A DNA stretch of 64,000 nucleotides. It comes from Babesia bovis T2Bo (lineage: Eukaryota; Apicomplexa; Aconoidasida; Piroplasmida; Babesiidae). Shown piece by piece: positions 31,390-42,159 of the stretch. A program made the position numbers and the translations under genes. The stretch is from the NCBI RefSeq assembly GCF_000165395.2, contig NC_010574.1, forward strand, positions 806,001-870,000, read 5' to 3'. The notes below the pieces were generated by a model, which saw nothing but the letters and a program-made list of their open reading frames with translations, was not told the origin of the DNA and made no database searches. Within the stretch, counting starts at the first letter, position 1; each line of letters opens with the position of its first letter.

Positions 31390-32196
31390 ATGACTATTAC
31401 ACTTGCGCCAATAACATTTAATTTAAAAATGTACCCTCCTAAAAACAAAGTGAGCACTGACACTACCGCATCACGATTTAGGAAAACATTTCTCAAGTTC
31501 ACTTCACCATCATCTGCAACGGTAGAAACAACATCATCTCCATTGACTGGTTCTAAATCGATGCCAACCAAGGGAAAGAAAATGGACGGATCAGTTACTG
31601 TGGTGCCCGCAGGGGACAATGAAGTATGCGCTGCTATTGAGCCATCTGCCATATACGAAGATGGCGACGAGTCATCCACGATATCCAACATGAAGGGAAG
31701 CGTTATAGATATCAACAAGTATGACAGCTTGGACATTCATGGGTGTACAACCACCACTGATGAATACGGCTCAGACTACTCACATCCTAGGGTTGAATCA
31801 GTTTCCCACAACAGTGGTAACTTCCTTCAAACGCTGAAGACACTGGTGGACATAACGTCAGTAGCAAACGTAGATGACTTGCAATCGTTATCCGGTTTTA
31901 CATCAGGTACGGAGTCGGAAGACGCAGACGATTACTCGTTGGTGACTCCCATAAAGGAGGCCACCTACACCATAATTCGTACATCATCTCAATTTATCAA
32001 GAACGTTTCAGAAGACAACAAGTACTTCAGTGGTAACAAGAATAACCAGACAACTATTAAGCATGTAGACAGCCTAAAGCACGCTATGGGAAGGACAACT
32101 TCAGGTACGTTGGTTTCCATGGAATCATATACAGCAGACCAATCATTGGAGTCCAGTAACACGTGGAACTTCTCCGACGTGAGCAAGTGGCTATGA
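31390..32196 (+). CDS. Hypothetical Ser/Thr-rich protein, no recognised domain
   Basis: I do not recognise this protein. It is 268 residues from ATG 31390, or 255 from the second in-frame ATG at 31429 (MYPPKNKVSTDTTASRFRKT). It is polar and rich in Ser, Thr and Asp, with no signal peptide or membrane segment. Short motifs are FRKTFLKFTSPSSATVE near the N-terminus (basic/aromatic) and a C-terminal NTWNFSDVSKWL that could be an amphipathic docking peptide. Acidic patches (ESEDADDYS) and many Ser-Asp/Ser-Glu pairs suggest casein-kinase-type phosphorylation, which is only inference. It converges on the Nab2-like gene with only 8 nt between stops. The uninterrupted frame, far longer than chance, and the compact fit to its neighbour support it as a real gene. 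Confidence 0.7.
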   Translation: MTITLAPITFNLKMYPPKNKVSTDTTASRFRKTFLKFTSPSSATVETTSSPLTGSKSMPTKGKKMDGSVTVVPAGDNEVCAAIEPSAIYEDGDESSTISNMKGSVIDINKYDSLDIHGCTTTTDEYGSDYSHPRVESVSHNSGNFLQTLKTLVDITSVANVDDLQSLSGFTSGTESEDADDYSLVTPIKEATYTIIRTSSQFIKNVSEDNKYFSGNKNNQTTIKHVDSLKHAMGRTTSGTLVSMESYTADQSLESSNTWNFSDVSKWL

Positions 32197-32204
32197 AATA
32201 TGAA

Positions 32205-33254
32205 TTAATTTGTATGTTGGTAGTTGCACAACGGGTTAGTACACGCCTTATTGAATTTACATGGTACCGGTGGGTGTATGAAAGCGCACTTCGGCCCATA
32301 AGCGCATTTAGGCCAATTTTTGCACCGTGCTCCCTGTGGGTGTATATATCTGCAATTGTTTCCATAGGTGCAATTTGGGAAGTTCATACACAGCTTTTGC
32401 ACTTTTATGGGCCCCGGTACCGCTGGCACAGGGGGAAAGTGGTTTTGAATAGAGCTGGGATTGACCTGATCAGCTGGTGAGAACTTGCTGCTACGAGTAA
32501 GAATCCCTAAAGGCGCATTACCACGTCCCTGGAGGCGATTTATCTTTTGCTTTATTATGAGGTTGTCTAGTGTATCATCTAGCGGGTCAATGGTAACTCC
32601 CTGTTGCTGTGATGCTACATTTGGGGAATGATTTTGCGATTGGCTTGTGATTGATCCCGTAGTCCTATTCCATGAATCCGTATTTAATATATTTCGTGTT
32701 TCTTGGGGACCGGTGGTAAACCCACTGCGTGAATTAACTTGAGTACCCTGATTTGTAGCGTCTATGAACTTATGTATCCATTAGCAGCTAACCTACCACG
32801 GTCAAATTGTGCATTTGAATAGGTATTAGCATCCTGCGCATTAGAATACAATCCATGTGATTGCGATGTGGTTTGTGGAGTATATGCGCTTGTATCTATG
32901 CCAACTTGTGTGATACCATAATCACCCTGGTTATTTATATCGGGGTCAATGCTTTGGAAATGGAGTAAGGCCTGATTAATGAACCCTAGTACCCAATCTG
33001 CAAAGTCTCCAGCCTAGAAGATCTAAAAAAGGGTGAAGTCAACCTACGTATTCACCTAGATGAGGATGCATATGCTGTGACATGATATTACGATTAGACA
33101 CCCCTTGTATCAGTGCTTGCCATGCACAGTCCGCGGCACGTTTAGCAGCTGCATCATCGGTTATACACATCTTCAACTTAGTTTGGAATTCATTACGTAT
33201 TTTCTGTTGCCATTCCGGCGACAGCCGCTGCAGCATATGGCCATCTAAAGCCAT
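32205..33254 (-). CDS. Nab2/ZC3H14-like poly(A)-binding zinc-finger protein (3 exons)
   Basis: Exons 33254-33048, 33013-32797 and 32761-32205 sum to 981 nt, giving 326 residues. The N-terminus is a helical domain (WQQKIRNEFQTKLKMCITDD, RAADCAWQALIQGVSNR, DFADWVLGFINQALLHF) in the position of the PWI-like fold of Nab2/ZC3H14. The middle is Gln/Asn/Ser-rich. The C-terminus holds three tandem CCCH fingers, CMNFPNCTYGNNCRYIH, CKNWPKCAYGPKCAFIH and CKFNKACTNPLCNYQH. Their C-x5-C-x4/5-C-x3-H spacing is the Nab2 type that binds polyadenosine RNA. The domain order supports a nuclear poly(A)-tail length control and mRNA export role. Yeast Nab2 has seven fingers; only three are seen here. Confidence 0.85.
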
Positions 33255-34180
33255 TATTGCGATTTAGTGATGTATTAGATAATGTTATTAGCAAGTGAAT
33301 GAAATAGTGTCTATTGAAATAATGGCTGTGTTAGTGTGAGGTCATGTTGACGGTACATGATTTGCGCGATAGCGTCCCTCTAAAGAGATGGTCCCAGCAC
33401 AAAAAGTGACTATATTATTACATGATTAACCACTACGGCGTAATGCTATAAAAGGAACATGTCATTATACTATCAGTCATAAGGTGTGTAAATCCACGGA
33501 TCCCATGATGGCCATATAGGTACATGACATAAACACGGTATGTATGCATTCAGGAAGCACATCTATGGATCTATAAAAATGTTAATTTTCCTAGATCACG
33601 AAAGAATATGAATGTACTATTCACCATGGTACACACATCTATACTTCACGATCATGGTATGAGTTATGAAAAAGTATCTGTGCCGCATTAGCGCCACGCG
33701 GTAGGTATCGGTAGTCATACACACCTTTCGTCTCCGCCAAAATCATGTATCATACGTCTCCATTAAGTATATTATAACCCCGCGGTATATTGTGTGCATA
33801 CGATATTATCCATATCCAATAGAGCACTCCAGGTTGTTTTTTTTGAAACAATATAACAAGAAATATTAAAATCTGTGTATTTTATTGCCTCTAGTGACCA
33901 TTTAGCCTCTAGACCCCATCGATTCTAGATTGGAGCTGTCTCTTCTTGGCGACTGCTCTCGGAATCCTTAAAGGAGTTCCTTGTAGAGCTCCTTTGGGTA
34001 TACCAGGGTTTCCGTGGTATTCAGGTTGAATTCTGGTATCTCTGTGTATGGACACTTGCGGGAGTCTATACCTGTTTGTATAACGTCAAGCTTAATACAT
34101 ATCCACTGGCTTGTTTGCAGAGGCCAACAGTGCCTTTATTTGTCCCTGACCATATTTAGTGGGCATTATCATTTTTCAAA
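33255..34180. other. Divergent intergenic region between Nab2-like and ACS genes
   Basis: These 926 bases lie between two divergent starts. The distal part is AT-rich with a T8 run near 33840. The 300 bases before the ACS start are less AT-rich and contain a stem-loop at 33970-33995, so they may be a transcribed 5' leader. There is no convincing coding frame: those seen are short and without a family. Confidence 0.5.
33970..33995. other. Perfect 7-bp stem-loop in the ACS 5' region
   Basis: AAAGGAG (33970-33976) and CTCCTTT (33989-33995) are exact complements around a 12-base loop, 186 bp upstream of the ACS start codon. If this DNA is in the 5' UTR, the hairpin could form in the mRNA. Function unknown. 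Confidence 0.35.
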
Positions 34181-36327
34181 ATGTCTCCATTCTCTGCTGA
34201 TGGACCATCGCCTAGGCCTACGGACGCTTCAACGGCTGGTAACAATGCAGACACCACTAGTGGCTCCACTGATGAACTATATGCCGAAATAAATGGCACA
34301 TTCCCATTTGACCCATCATTGGTGGATGTAACTTACCCACCCATTAGGCATGAAGGTCGTAAATACCACATATCTAGTTTGGTAAGTTCTGTGTAGTGAT
34401 AGCTCATCTATCCTAGGATGAATACAAGGAGATGCACCGCCGCAGCCTTGAGGACCCTGAAGGCTTTTGGGGTGACATGGCCAAAAAGGAATTGAGATGG
34501 ATCCATCCATTTTCCAGGGTAAGTGAAGGTGATTTCACTGCGGCCGACTACATGTGGTTTGTTGGCGGCAAGATCAACGCTTGTGAGAATTGCGTTGACC
34601 GTTGGGCTGAGGAGCGTCCTAACGATATAGCCATTATAGCTGAGGGTGACGATCCCACTAAGGTAACTACGGTAACATATCGCGAGCTTCGTCACAATGT
34701 ATGTCGATTTGCCAATGTCCTTATTGATAAAGGAGTGAGGAAGGGTGATGTTGTTACTTTGTATATGCCAAGCATTCCTGAGCTTGCTTACGCTATGCTT
34801 GCGTGTGCTCGTATCGGTGCTATACATAGTGTTGTTTTCGGCGGTTACTCGGCCGCAAGCATTGCTGAACGTATTCGTGATGCCGACTCTCATATAATCA
34901 TTACTGTTGACGAGAGTTACCGCGGTGGCAAGACTATAAAGATGAAGTCGATAGTTGACGAAGCACTTTTGAGTTGTGCTGGAGTAACCACATGCCTTGT
35001 TTTACGTTACGCCGGGGTCAAGGTTAATATGAAAGAGGGCCGTGACTTCTGGTTGGATGACCTTCTTGAGCATGTGCGTCCATACTGCCCTATAGAGGTA
35101 ATGGACAGTGAAGACAGTTTGTTTTTATTGTACACTTCTGGATCTACCGGGCGGCCGAAGGGTGTATCCCATACCACTGGGGGATACCTAGTATATGCCC
35201 ATGCAACTACGAAATATATATTTGATGCCCATGTTGGCGATATATTCGGCTGTGTTGCTGATTTAGGTTGGATTACTGGACACACTTATGTAGTGTACGG
35301 CCCTTTGCTCAATGGGCTCACGACGTTCATGTTTTCATCATTACCTAACTACCCCGACCCCGGGCGATACTGGCGTATGATTGAGCAGCATCGTATAACT
35401 CAGTTTTACACTGCACCAACTGCCATTCGAAGCCTCATGAGGCATGGTGACGACTACCCTCGTCAATATGATATAAGCTCAGTCAGGGTCCTAGGTTCAG
35501 TTGGTGAGCCTATTAACCCTGAGGCCTGGCGTTGGTACTACGAAGTAGTAGGCCGCGGTCGCACCAATGTGGTGGACACTTACTGGCAGACTGAAAATGG
35601 CGGTATAGTGGTAGCGCCATTGGCTGGTGTGACTCCCATGAAACCCGGGTCGGCCACTTTACCCTTCTTTGGCATTGACGTCGCGTTGGTCGACTCTGCC
35701 ACTGGCAAGGAAATTTTACAGAACGACGTTGGTGGCCTACTAGTTGTCCGTCGTCCATGGCCAGGTATATTCAGGACTTTGTACAATAGCCACAAGCGTG
35801 GCATTGTTACGTACTTTAGCAAAGTTCCTGGCAGTTACCTCACGGGTGACGCTGCCTACAGGGACAAGGATGGATATATCTGGATTAACGGACGTGTTGA
35901 TGATACCCTTAACATATCGGGGCACCGTATAGGGTCGGCCGATATTGAGCACGCCCTTGTGGAGGTGTCCTATGTAGCAGAGGCTGCTGCCGTAGCATTC
36001 CCGCATCCCATCAAGGGTAACGGTATCTTCTGCTTTGTGTCCCTAAAGGACGGTTTTGACATAGTTCACGACGTTTTGGAGCGTGAGCTTAAATTGGCAG
36101 TTCGCCGTATAGTCGGGCCTTTCGCCACTCCAGACATCATCATATCGAGTCCGAACTTGCCCAAGACACGTAGTGGCAAGATAATGCGCCGCATATTGCG
36201 CAAGCTTGTCAGTGGGCAGGCCAAGGATCTTGGCGACACCTCGACTCTGGCTGACCAGACTGTCCTCGAGGGTTTGACAGTCCTGTGCCATGATGTCCTG
36301 GAACGCTTCAACAAGCATATACATTAA
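34181..36327 (+). CDS. ACS: Acetyl-CoA synthetase (AMP-forming), 2 exons
   Basis: Exon 1 (34181-34381, 67 codons) is joined over a 35 nt intron to exon 2 (34417-36327), giving 703 residues. Family hallmarks are in order: FSRVSEGDFTAADYMWFVGG, NVCRFANVLIDKGVRKGDVV, VFGGYSAASIAERI, LYTSGSTGRPKGVSHTTGGY (the P-loop-like A3 motif), CVADLGWITGHTYVVYGPLL, VLGSVGEPINPEAWRWYYEV, DTYWQTENGG, YLTGDAAYRDKDGYIWINGR, DDTLNISGHRIGSADIEHAL and TRSGKIMRRILRK with the catalytic Lys. It makes acetyl-CoA from acetate, ATP and CoA, feeding histone acetylation and lipid synthesis. The ~60 N-terminal residues are Ser/Thr-rich and not clearly an organelle signal, so cytosol/nucleus is likely. Stop codons of this gene and the transportin gene are 5 nt apart. 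Confidence 0.97.
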
Positions 36328-36332
36328 TATAA

Positions 36333-39083
36333 TTAATTAATATTAGTTCTTTCGCGCAATTTGGCTTTCTCGGAGTCCTGTAGAAAGTTCCATTCTACCG
36401 GGTTAAGGGAAAGCCTTTGCGCAAGTGCGTGAAGTGTTATATCTAGTTCCTTACACCACGGTGGGCATTCCAGTATTACCCTGGTTATAGCCGCCAATGC
36501 CCCCTGTGGCACCTGGGCTGTATTTAGAACTACCTGGGCCATTGAAACCAGGGCATTGGCTTTATCGTGTTCACTGGAAGACCTAGATATATTACGCAAC
36601 CAGGGCTCTAGGAACTGCTGTAGATTAGCTCCAACATATGCCGGATACCCCGCTGCAAAGTACCCGATGGTGATGCAAACGTTTTGTAATATCATGGACT
36701 CGGTTTCTGTAACAAGTATACTAACCAACTTTGGGTAGAACTCGTGAACCACCGACTCGATGCGCTTCTTACCATGATCAGTGTGCGATATAACTCCCAG
36801 TGCCCAGCAAACATTGTTACTTACTATCTTGGACGGGTTCAGCAAATTTAGATTCAGGGAGGCAATCACCGTCTCGGTGGCCACCAGGTCGGCACATTGC
36901 CATGCCACGTCACCCAGCAGTGCAAATACATTTTGGAGAACTGTGGCATCAGCACACTGACAGCAGAGATTAATCATATCAGGGATGTATCCAGTTGGTT
37001 TATCTAGTTTCAGTTCTTTAATCACATCGGGATCTAGTGTAACGCATACAGTGGCCACCAGCTGGCGACTATGCTCCTGGAGAACGCCGATCACAGTAGC
37101 AATCATGTCCAGGGAGCATCCTATAATATCCCACCTGGGAGGCTCGGTGCCACCATCGGTGATCTCATAGCACTTAGCGTCGTAGAGCACCTCGAATACT
37201 GCATTCATAGCACGGGCTATAGTGACCTCGGCATAGCGGGCATATAGCTGCTGCCATGATTGCACCAAGTAGCTGATACAGTCCATGAGCGCCAGATACT
37301 GAGGTGCGTGGGTCTCCGTGGATCCCAGTCTTTGTAGCACCGACTGCAATAAATACTCGCAGCAGGGCGTCTGGACCAGTGATTCGCCAAATACCTGGCC
37401 CATGGTCCCGACGGTGTCATACAAAAACATTAGGTTACGCGCCTGGTAACTGCTAAAGGCCTTGACTATAGTCTCCACAATAGGTTCCAAATGAGGCTTC
37501 AGCTGGCTACCACCCTCTTCTATAAATGATGCCAAGGCCGAACATGCAGCTTCCTGTACACGTTTACTGCGATCTAGTACACGTGCCAACACCGCAGTTA
37601 GCACGCGATACAACCAATTTTCATTGGGATTTTCATGCTGTACTTGACATGCCCAGCCGGCATACCTAGCGAGGCACCAACATGCGATACTGCGCATCAG
37701 CGGCTTTGGATGGCGAGTGAGTTCTATTAGGTACTCCACTACTTTCGGTAAATAGGGCGCCATTGCCAGCATACAGCCAGATGCAATGGCACCGAGTACC
37801 AATACTGCTGATTCCTTCATCTCCCAGTCACTATCATTGGCCAGCCGCTTTTCGATGTGCTCCAGCAGGAACTGTACAATCTCGTTATCCTGGCCGTAGA
37901 CTTGACTGATATAGTCCAAAGCTAATGCAGCTCCCTTCCTTGGGGTCCAGTTGTTGCCCCAAGTGGCACTCTCCTCATCTTCATCGGCTGTCATCTCACC
38001 CTCCGGCCGTGGCGGCACGTCCTCAACTCTATCTGGTACAGCAGCGTTATCCTCTTCAAAATGCGATTCGTCCATAGACATGTAATCCCATGATGAGTAT
38101 CTTGTATGCTCGATTAAAACGGGTATTAACTGTGGCAAATGTGTCCTTAATTGCGATATCAACCTGGAGTTGACTGACTCTTCCAACCGGCTCTTTAACA
38201 ACTGAGCCCAAAACTGCAAAGCCTCCAGCTGTACAGTGTTGTCCGCAGTATCGTTGGTAGAACAAATAACAAAAGCGAATACAGCAGCACTGGAGTCCAG
38301 AATTGCCAAAGGACGCCTGTTCCAGGTTTCAGTCATACCCTTAAGGACACACTTGCGGACCCAGGGGTCCTGGTGTTGAGCTATGGATCCCATGAGGCTC
38401 CAAAATGCAGGGAAGTGTGTTTCGAATATAACAGTATTGAAACACCCAGTGTCTATAAGTGCGCACAGCATTTTACAGAAGAATGGCAATGAACCAGGGA
38501 TGGTGGAGGCCAACTCCAGTATGCGTGGTACCAGCTGGTTGGTAACAAATGTCATGAAATGTGCCCAAGCAGCTTCGCCCATGGGTTTTGCACTGTCGCG
38601 GTAATTACTAGCCGCCATATCTTCAACCAGCATGACTAAAGTTGACCCTGCAGTCTGCCTTACAATTTCATTTGGACTCTCGGACAGGAGAGTTAATAAC
38701 AGACCGGGTGCATCTGGCCATCGTTCGTAGCCTTCCACAGCAAAGAGAGCTACAAAGGCTGAACCAAACATGGTACGCACCTCTGAATCGTTCAGCTGTA
38801 TACCCCTAACAAGGCCGTTTTTTAACTGCATTTTAACATCGTTATCCAATGATGCCCATTTTAGATTAATAGCGCGCTTCAAACAAATGGCGGCCATCTG
38901 ACGCATGTGAAGCTCAGGTGCAGTAAGCGCAGCTTCTAGAAAATAAAGAACCGAGCATCGTTCCCGTAGTTCAAATTGTGTAATGAAGTCAGACACATCT
39001 TTCTGCGTCTGAGTATCAGCTTTATCCGACTTCTGTAACACCTCCAATAGCTGGATGTACGTAGCGCGGTCTGCTTGAAACAT
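36333..39083 (-). CDS. Transportin/karyopherin-beta2 (KAP104-like) import receptor
   Basis: This is a 916-residue single-exon HEAT-repeat karyopherin. The central block WEMKESAVLVLGAIASGCML, APYLPKVVEYLIELTRHPKP, LMRSIACWCLARYAGWACQV and DRSKRVQEAACSALASFIEE aligns with transportin-1's 'W-V-x-ESGILVLGAIAEGCM-x2-M-x-PYLPEL ... R-x-ITCWTLSRYA-x-W ... NKRVQEAACSAFATLEEEA'. Later repeats carry NLMFLYDTVGTMGQVFGESL and NNVCWALGVISHTDH. Just before the central block lies an acidic loop (~residues 345-375, EGEMTADEDEES), the equivalent of transportin's H8 loop used for cargo release, though shorter. Transportin imports PY-NLS cargoes such as hnRNP-like proteins and binds RanGTP with its N-terminal repeats. 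A related importin (IPO4/beta1 class) is less likely. Confidence 0.85.
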   Translation of the reverse strand: MFQADRATYIQLLEVLQKSDKADTQTQKDVSDFITQFELRERCSVLYFLEAALTAPELHMRQMAAICLKRAINLKWASLDNDVKMQLKNGLVRGIQLNDSEVRTMFGSAFVALFAVEGYERWPDAPGLLLTLLSESPNEIVRQTAGSTLVMLVEDMAASNYRDSAKPMGEAAWAHFMTFVTNQLVPRILELASTIPGSLPFFCKMLCALIDTGCFNTVIFETHFPAFWSLMGSIAQHQDPWVRKCVLKGMTETWNRRPLAILDSSAAVFAFVICSTNDTADNTVQLEALQFWAQLLKSRLEESVNSRLISQLRTHLPQLIPVLIEHTRYSSWDYMSMDESHFEEDNAAVPDRVEDVPPRPEGEMTADEDEESATWGNNWTPRKGAALALDYISQVYGQDNEIVQFLLEHIEKRLANDSDWEMKESAVLVLGAIASGCMLAMAPYLPKVVEYLIELTRHPKPLMRSIACWCLARYAGWACQVQHENPNENWLYRVLTAVLARVLDRSKRVQEAACSALASFIEEGGSQLKPHLEPIVETIVKAFSSYQARNLMFLYDTVGTMGQVFGESLVQTPCCEYLLQSVLQRLGSTETHAPQYLALMDCISYLVQSWQQLYARYAEVTIARAMNAVFEVLYDAKCYEITDGGTEPPRWDIIGCSLDMIATVIGVLQEHSRQLVATVCVTLDPDVIKELKLDKPTGYIPDMINLCCQCADATVLQNVFALLGDVAWQCADLVATETVIASLNLNLLNPSKIVSNNVCWALGVISHTDHGKKRIESVVHEFYPKLVSILVTETESMILQNVCITIGYFAAGYPAYVGANLQQFLEPWLRNISRSSSEHDKANALVSMAQVVLNTAQVPQGALAAITRVILECPPWCKELDITLHALAQRLSLNPVEWNFLQDSEKAKLRERTNIN

Positions 39084-40508
39084 TTTGCCAAGATAAAGTC
39101 ATTAAACCAATGATTCTTAGCAGCCACTTTAACAGTGGTACGAGCGACGCAGCAGTGCTCGCAGAGCGCCCTGATTCAATATTTAATCACATTTAATTAT
39201 TATTTACCATCTATTATTGTGTGGGCTGGTTTATGTGTTGTCTTCTATAGAAAATTACATGTGCGCTCGTTATGCCCTTTAGGTGGCTAGGACACATGTC
39301 TACGCCGCATGGGGCCATACACATTAAAATATATTATTTATAGGATTATATAAGCATTGCCTGCACATGTGTAAGTTAGTACTCCATTTGGTGTCGCTGA
39401 AAGCTGGGTTCATCCATCCAGCACAGAGTACCTGCCACCACTGGATTACTCCTAGCTTGAATCGATAGGATTATTTCTTATATGCAATCCACTGATAGTA
39501 TCCTAGCTTTCCCATGACTTATCGGTGTGTAATATATCCTGGTCAATATGCTGGTTATCGTATACCTAGTATATGGACCAGTGGATATGGATACACACTC
39601 CAGTGTATAAATGTGCTACGTAAAGTATACGTTGTACTATTCAGGGTTAATGTACCGCGTAATGGTTGTTACAACGTAATCCAACGTAACTACGTTGGAA
39701 GGTATACAGTTCCTTGTCACTGAAGGTGAACAGGCAGTTGATGGTCATTAATAGCAGTATACCATAACGGACTTTTAAGATTATGCATTATATCTATGAA
39801 CATTACACTTTAGGGCCTAATTCCAGGAGAAATCATTCGAATACTAGGAATCCAGTAGTATGTGAGCTATATGGGTCAATAAAATATAAGCTAAAACACT
39901 ACATTGAACGATATCATTCCAGGAGTTGTAGAGTTAATGGGAGTAACTCAATATATTTACCCTGATCGACAAATTCAGTACAACGCCAGAACACTATCGG
40001 ACAATTGAATAACTCCAAATAACAGAATCTGTTCCACAAAAGTGAAAAATGATAATAGGTTCTCGTATATATGCCAATAGTGTACATAGAATCTACCGGG
40101 ATACAACCAGTGTTTACCCCAATCAGCTATTCGATGTAGCCCTAGTTAGCTTGATAATCATAGGCCTGTGGCAATGATACAGCATATATACATTATTTCA
40201 GATAGATTCCACTGTAGAAGTCATAATAAATACGTATAAATAGGTCTCAACACGTGTATATGTACTGTAGATCCCGGGCACACACATTACATGTGTTTTT
40301 TAGACGGTAAAGATCCCCGTAGATACATAAATCAACGTACAGCATGTATATATTAGATTGGCAACATAAGGGTTAATTGGAATCCCCCAATCGAGACGTG
40401 TAACCGAATCACCACCACATATAGCGTGGCATATCACAATCATTTATTCTGCTTTTTGTTGTTACCCTTCCAGGTTTCTTAATATTACACTGTGTTAAAT
40501 TTTCCAAA
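39084..40508. other. Longest gene-free stretch, between divergent transportin and thioredoxin
   Basis: About 1.4 kb lies between two divergent starts. Short frames of 60-70 codons on the plus strand have no starts in good context and no recognisable domains. The sequence is AT-rich with many TATA and ACAT/ATGT short palindromes (for example around 40285-40300). It probably contains the strong thioredoxin promoter and a long leader. An unrecognised non-coding RNA gene is possible but nothing specific supports one. Confidence 0.5.
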
Positions 40509-40928
40509 ATGGTGAAACAAATTGCTTCCATGGATGGTAGGTTTCTTGTTCCGAGGTGTTCATCCGTTCCGCAGAGTTCTACTCAATCCTCCAGACACCG
40601 GGATTGGTTGTCGTCGACTTTTTCGCAACATGGTGTGGTAGGCAACTTTATTTGAATTTCACTATTCCCTAAGGTCCATGCATGAACTTTGCTCCCAAAT
40701 TTGAAAACTTCGCCAGGGAGTACTCCTCCGTCACCTTTGTAAAGGTTGACATTTCGGAATTCCCCGAGCTCCAGACCAAATACGCCATCACCAGCATTCC
40801 AGCCTTCAAGCTGTTCAAGAACGGTGATGTTGTTGGCGAGGTTGTTGGTGCCAGCGCCATCAATTTGAAGTAGGTTAGACCACGGTGATGTCATTTGATA
40901 CAGGAACGCTATTGACAAGAATGTATAA
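40509..40928 (+). CDS. Thioredoxin (4 small exons)
   Basis: ATG at 40509 opens MVKQIASMDEF; introns with donors GTAGGT/GTAGGC split the codons exactly and restore LVVVDFFATWCGPCMNFAP, the thioredoxin active site WCGPC. The rest is FENFAREYSSVTFVKVDISE, LQTKYAITSIPAFKLFKNGD (with the cis-Pro 'SIPAF') and VVGEVVGASAINLKNAIDKN, ending at TAA 40926-40928, about 103 residues in all. It is a cytosolic disulfide reductase serving peroxiredoxins and ribonucleotide reductase, reduced by thioredoxin reductase. There is no signal or transit peptide. The coding part is noticeably richer in C/G at third positions than neighbouring genes, which suggests high expression. It follows a 1.4 kb gene-free stretch and converges on the UPF0235 gene. 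Confidence 0.97.
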
Positions 40929-41030
40929 ATGTCATGATCCTTGTTGTGTATACAATGGTATAAATTCCTTTTTCAGTAAAATCTACTAAAAAACATCAAC
41001 CTTAATATATACGCAAGGTGTATAAGTGAT

Positions 41031-41429
41031 CTATGTTGTATTGTCAATCTCTAGTTGTTTTCTTAACCTCTCCTCGGCGATAGAAGGCTCGATCCCTGAT
41101 ATCGACAGCACCTTTTCACGTGACTTGTGGCCCGATATTAGCGCAACGTCGCGCTTCTTGAGTGATACTGTATATTATGTGTAATTAATAGGATCACTTA
41201 CGTATATCACAAACAAACTCAACCAGTGCTTCGTTGCAAGCACCTTCTCTTGGTGGAGCTGAAACCTGGATGCCCAAAAGGTCCTCAAAATCTGTATTGT
41301 GATTAATGTGCACATGCTCCAGAGGAACTATGACTACCTACCTCCAACCAGCTGGGTAACCTTGGCGCCAGGCTTTACCCTAACCTTCAGCAACAGCCCG
41401 CCTTTAGGACTCGGTGCCAAAGGCGACAT
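41031..41429 (-). CDS. UPF0235/DUF167 family small protein (3 exons)
   Basis: Exons 41429-41342, 41291-41202 and 41167-41031 sum to 315 nt, giving 104 residues. The sequence follows the YggU/C15orf40 family: [60 protein letters not shown] and [17 protein letters not shown]. The 'V-x-v-x-A-P-P-x-eGkAN-x-aL-x2-fl' and 'v-x-i-x-sG-x-x-SR-x-K-x-v-x-I' motifs are both intact except for Ala-Cys-Asn in place of Lys-Ala-Asn. The biochemical function of the family is unknown. The splice sites each restore a conserved motif, so the model is firm even though the pieces are tiny. Confidence 0.9.
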
Positions 41430-41555
41430 TTTCTGTATTGTGTCAAGTCCGTTTGAATAAACCTACAGAATCCGATATATGCGAACGGCAAGCGAATCTC
41501 CTGCAATATGAAAGTGGAGCATTTCTAAACAGGGTGCTGGTAGCTACAAAATGCG

Positions 41556-42140
41556 ATGCTAAGCATGTTGCAAAGTGCGTCACATTCATTTAAGCGGAGG
41601 GTATATAGTGGGTATATTGATACTCCTGGAATAGTTAATTCAAGTTACAGGACCAAATCATATGGCTATAGCGACAGTACAGAAATTAAGACACTTCAAT
41701 CTTGATATGCCTGTTCTCCAGTATTGTTAATAACACATCTGCAGTCAGTGGTGGAAAACATATTAGACAACACTTTCTAGGGTCATATGCAGAGTATCAA
41801 TCGGTCCCCGGTCTTTCTAGGTTATCCATATGTAGACTCTCTAGTACCAAGTACGTTGCCTTTGGTAACACTAAACACATGATTCCATTGATCATGATAT
41901 ACAGTAAGTAGCACAAATATACACATTAGACTAATGTGTAACCTTTAAGTTTAATCACTATCTGGTATAGGTCAACCACGTGTAACGTGCACTGGCCCAA
42001 TTCACGCTGTTTTCCCTACACATTATACTATTAAGTCGTTATCTAATCTTCGTGGTCATTTGGCATCCAAAGGTGTACTATTTCTCTATTGTCTACGTGG
42101 CAATATCATGGTTCCCGTTATCTACGATGGAGTAGTGTAG
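41556..42140 (+). CDS. Hypothetical protein upstream of bL28m (4 exons, model tentative)
   Basis: I do not recognise this protein. A consistent model uses exons 41556-41600, 41635-41720, 41767-41903 and 41971-42140, which sum to 438 nt, giving 145 residues. The first intron is exactly 34 nt, the local norm; the second (46 nt) and third (67 nt) are longer. Readable segments are LIQVTGPNHMAIATVQKLRH, SLSNLRGHLASKGVLFLYCL and GNIMVPVIYDGVV. The start MLSMLQSASHSFKRRLI is Ser/Arg-rich without acids and could be a mitochondrial presequence. Its stop is 19 nt before the bL28m start on the same strand, so it could be a mitochondrial protein or even share a transcript with bL28m. Intron 3 contains a perfect 21-nt palindrome. 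Splice choices need RNA evidence. Confidence 0.45.
41920..41940. repeat. Perfect 21-nt palindrome inside an intron
   Basis: The 10-base arm TACACATTAG (41920-41929) is separated by one A (41930) from its exact complement CTAATGTGTA (41931-41940). It lies in the 67-nt third intron (41904-41970) of the hypothetical gene at 41556-42140. It can form a tight hairpin in RNA or be a dimeric protein-binding site in DNA. Confidence 0.6.
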
Positions 42141-42159
42141 TCATTCCCTTATCCAAACA

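Noticed and set aside
39514..39965. Short plus-strand frames in the 1.4 kb spacer before thioredoxin
   Set aside because: They are 60-70 codons, Tyr/Arg/Asn-rich as expected from AT-rich random sequence, with no domain and no consistent splice chain.
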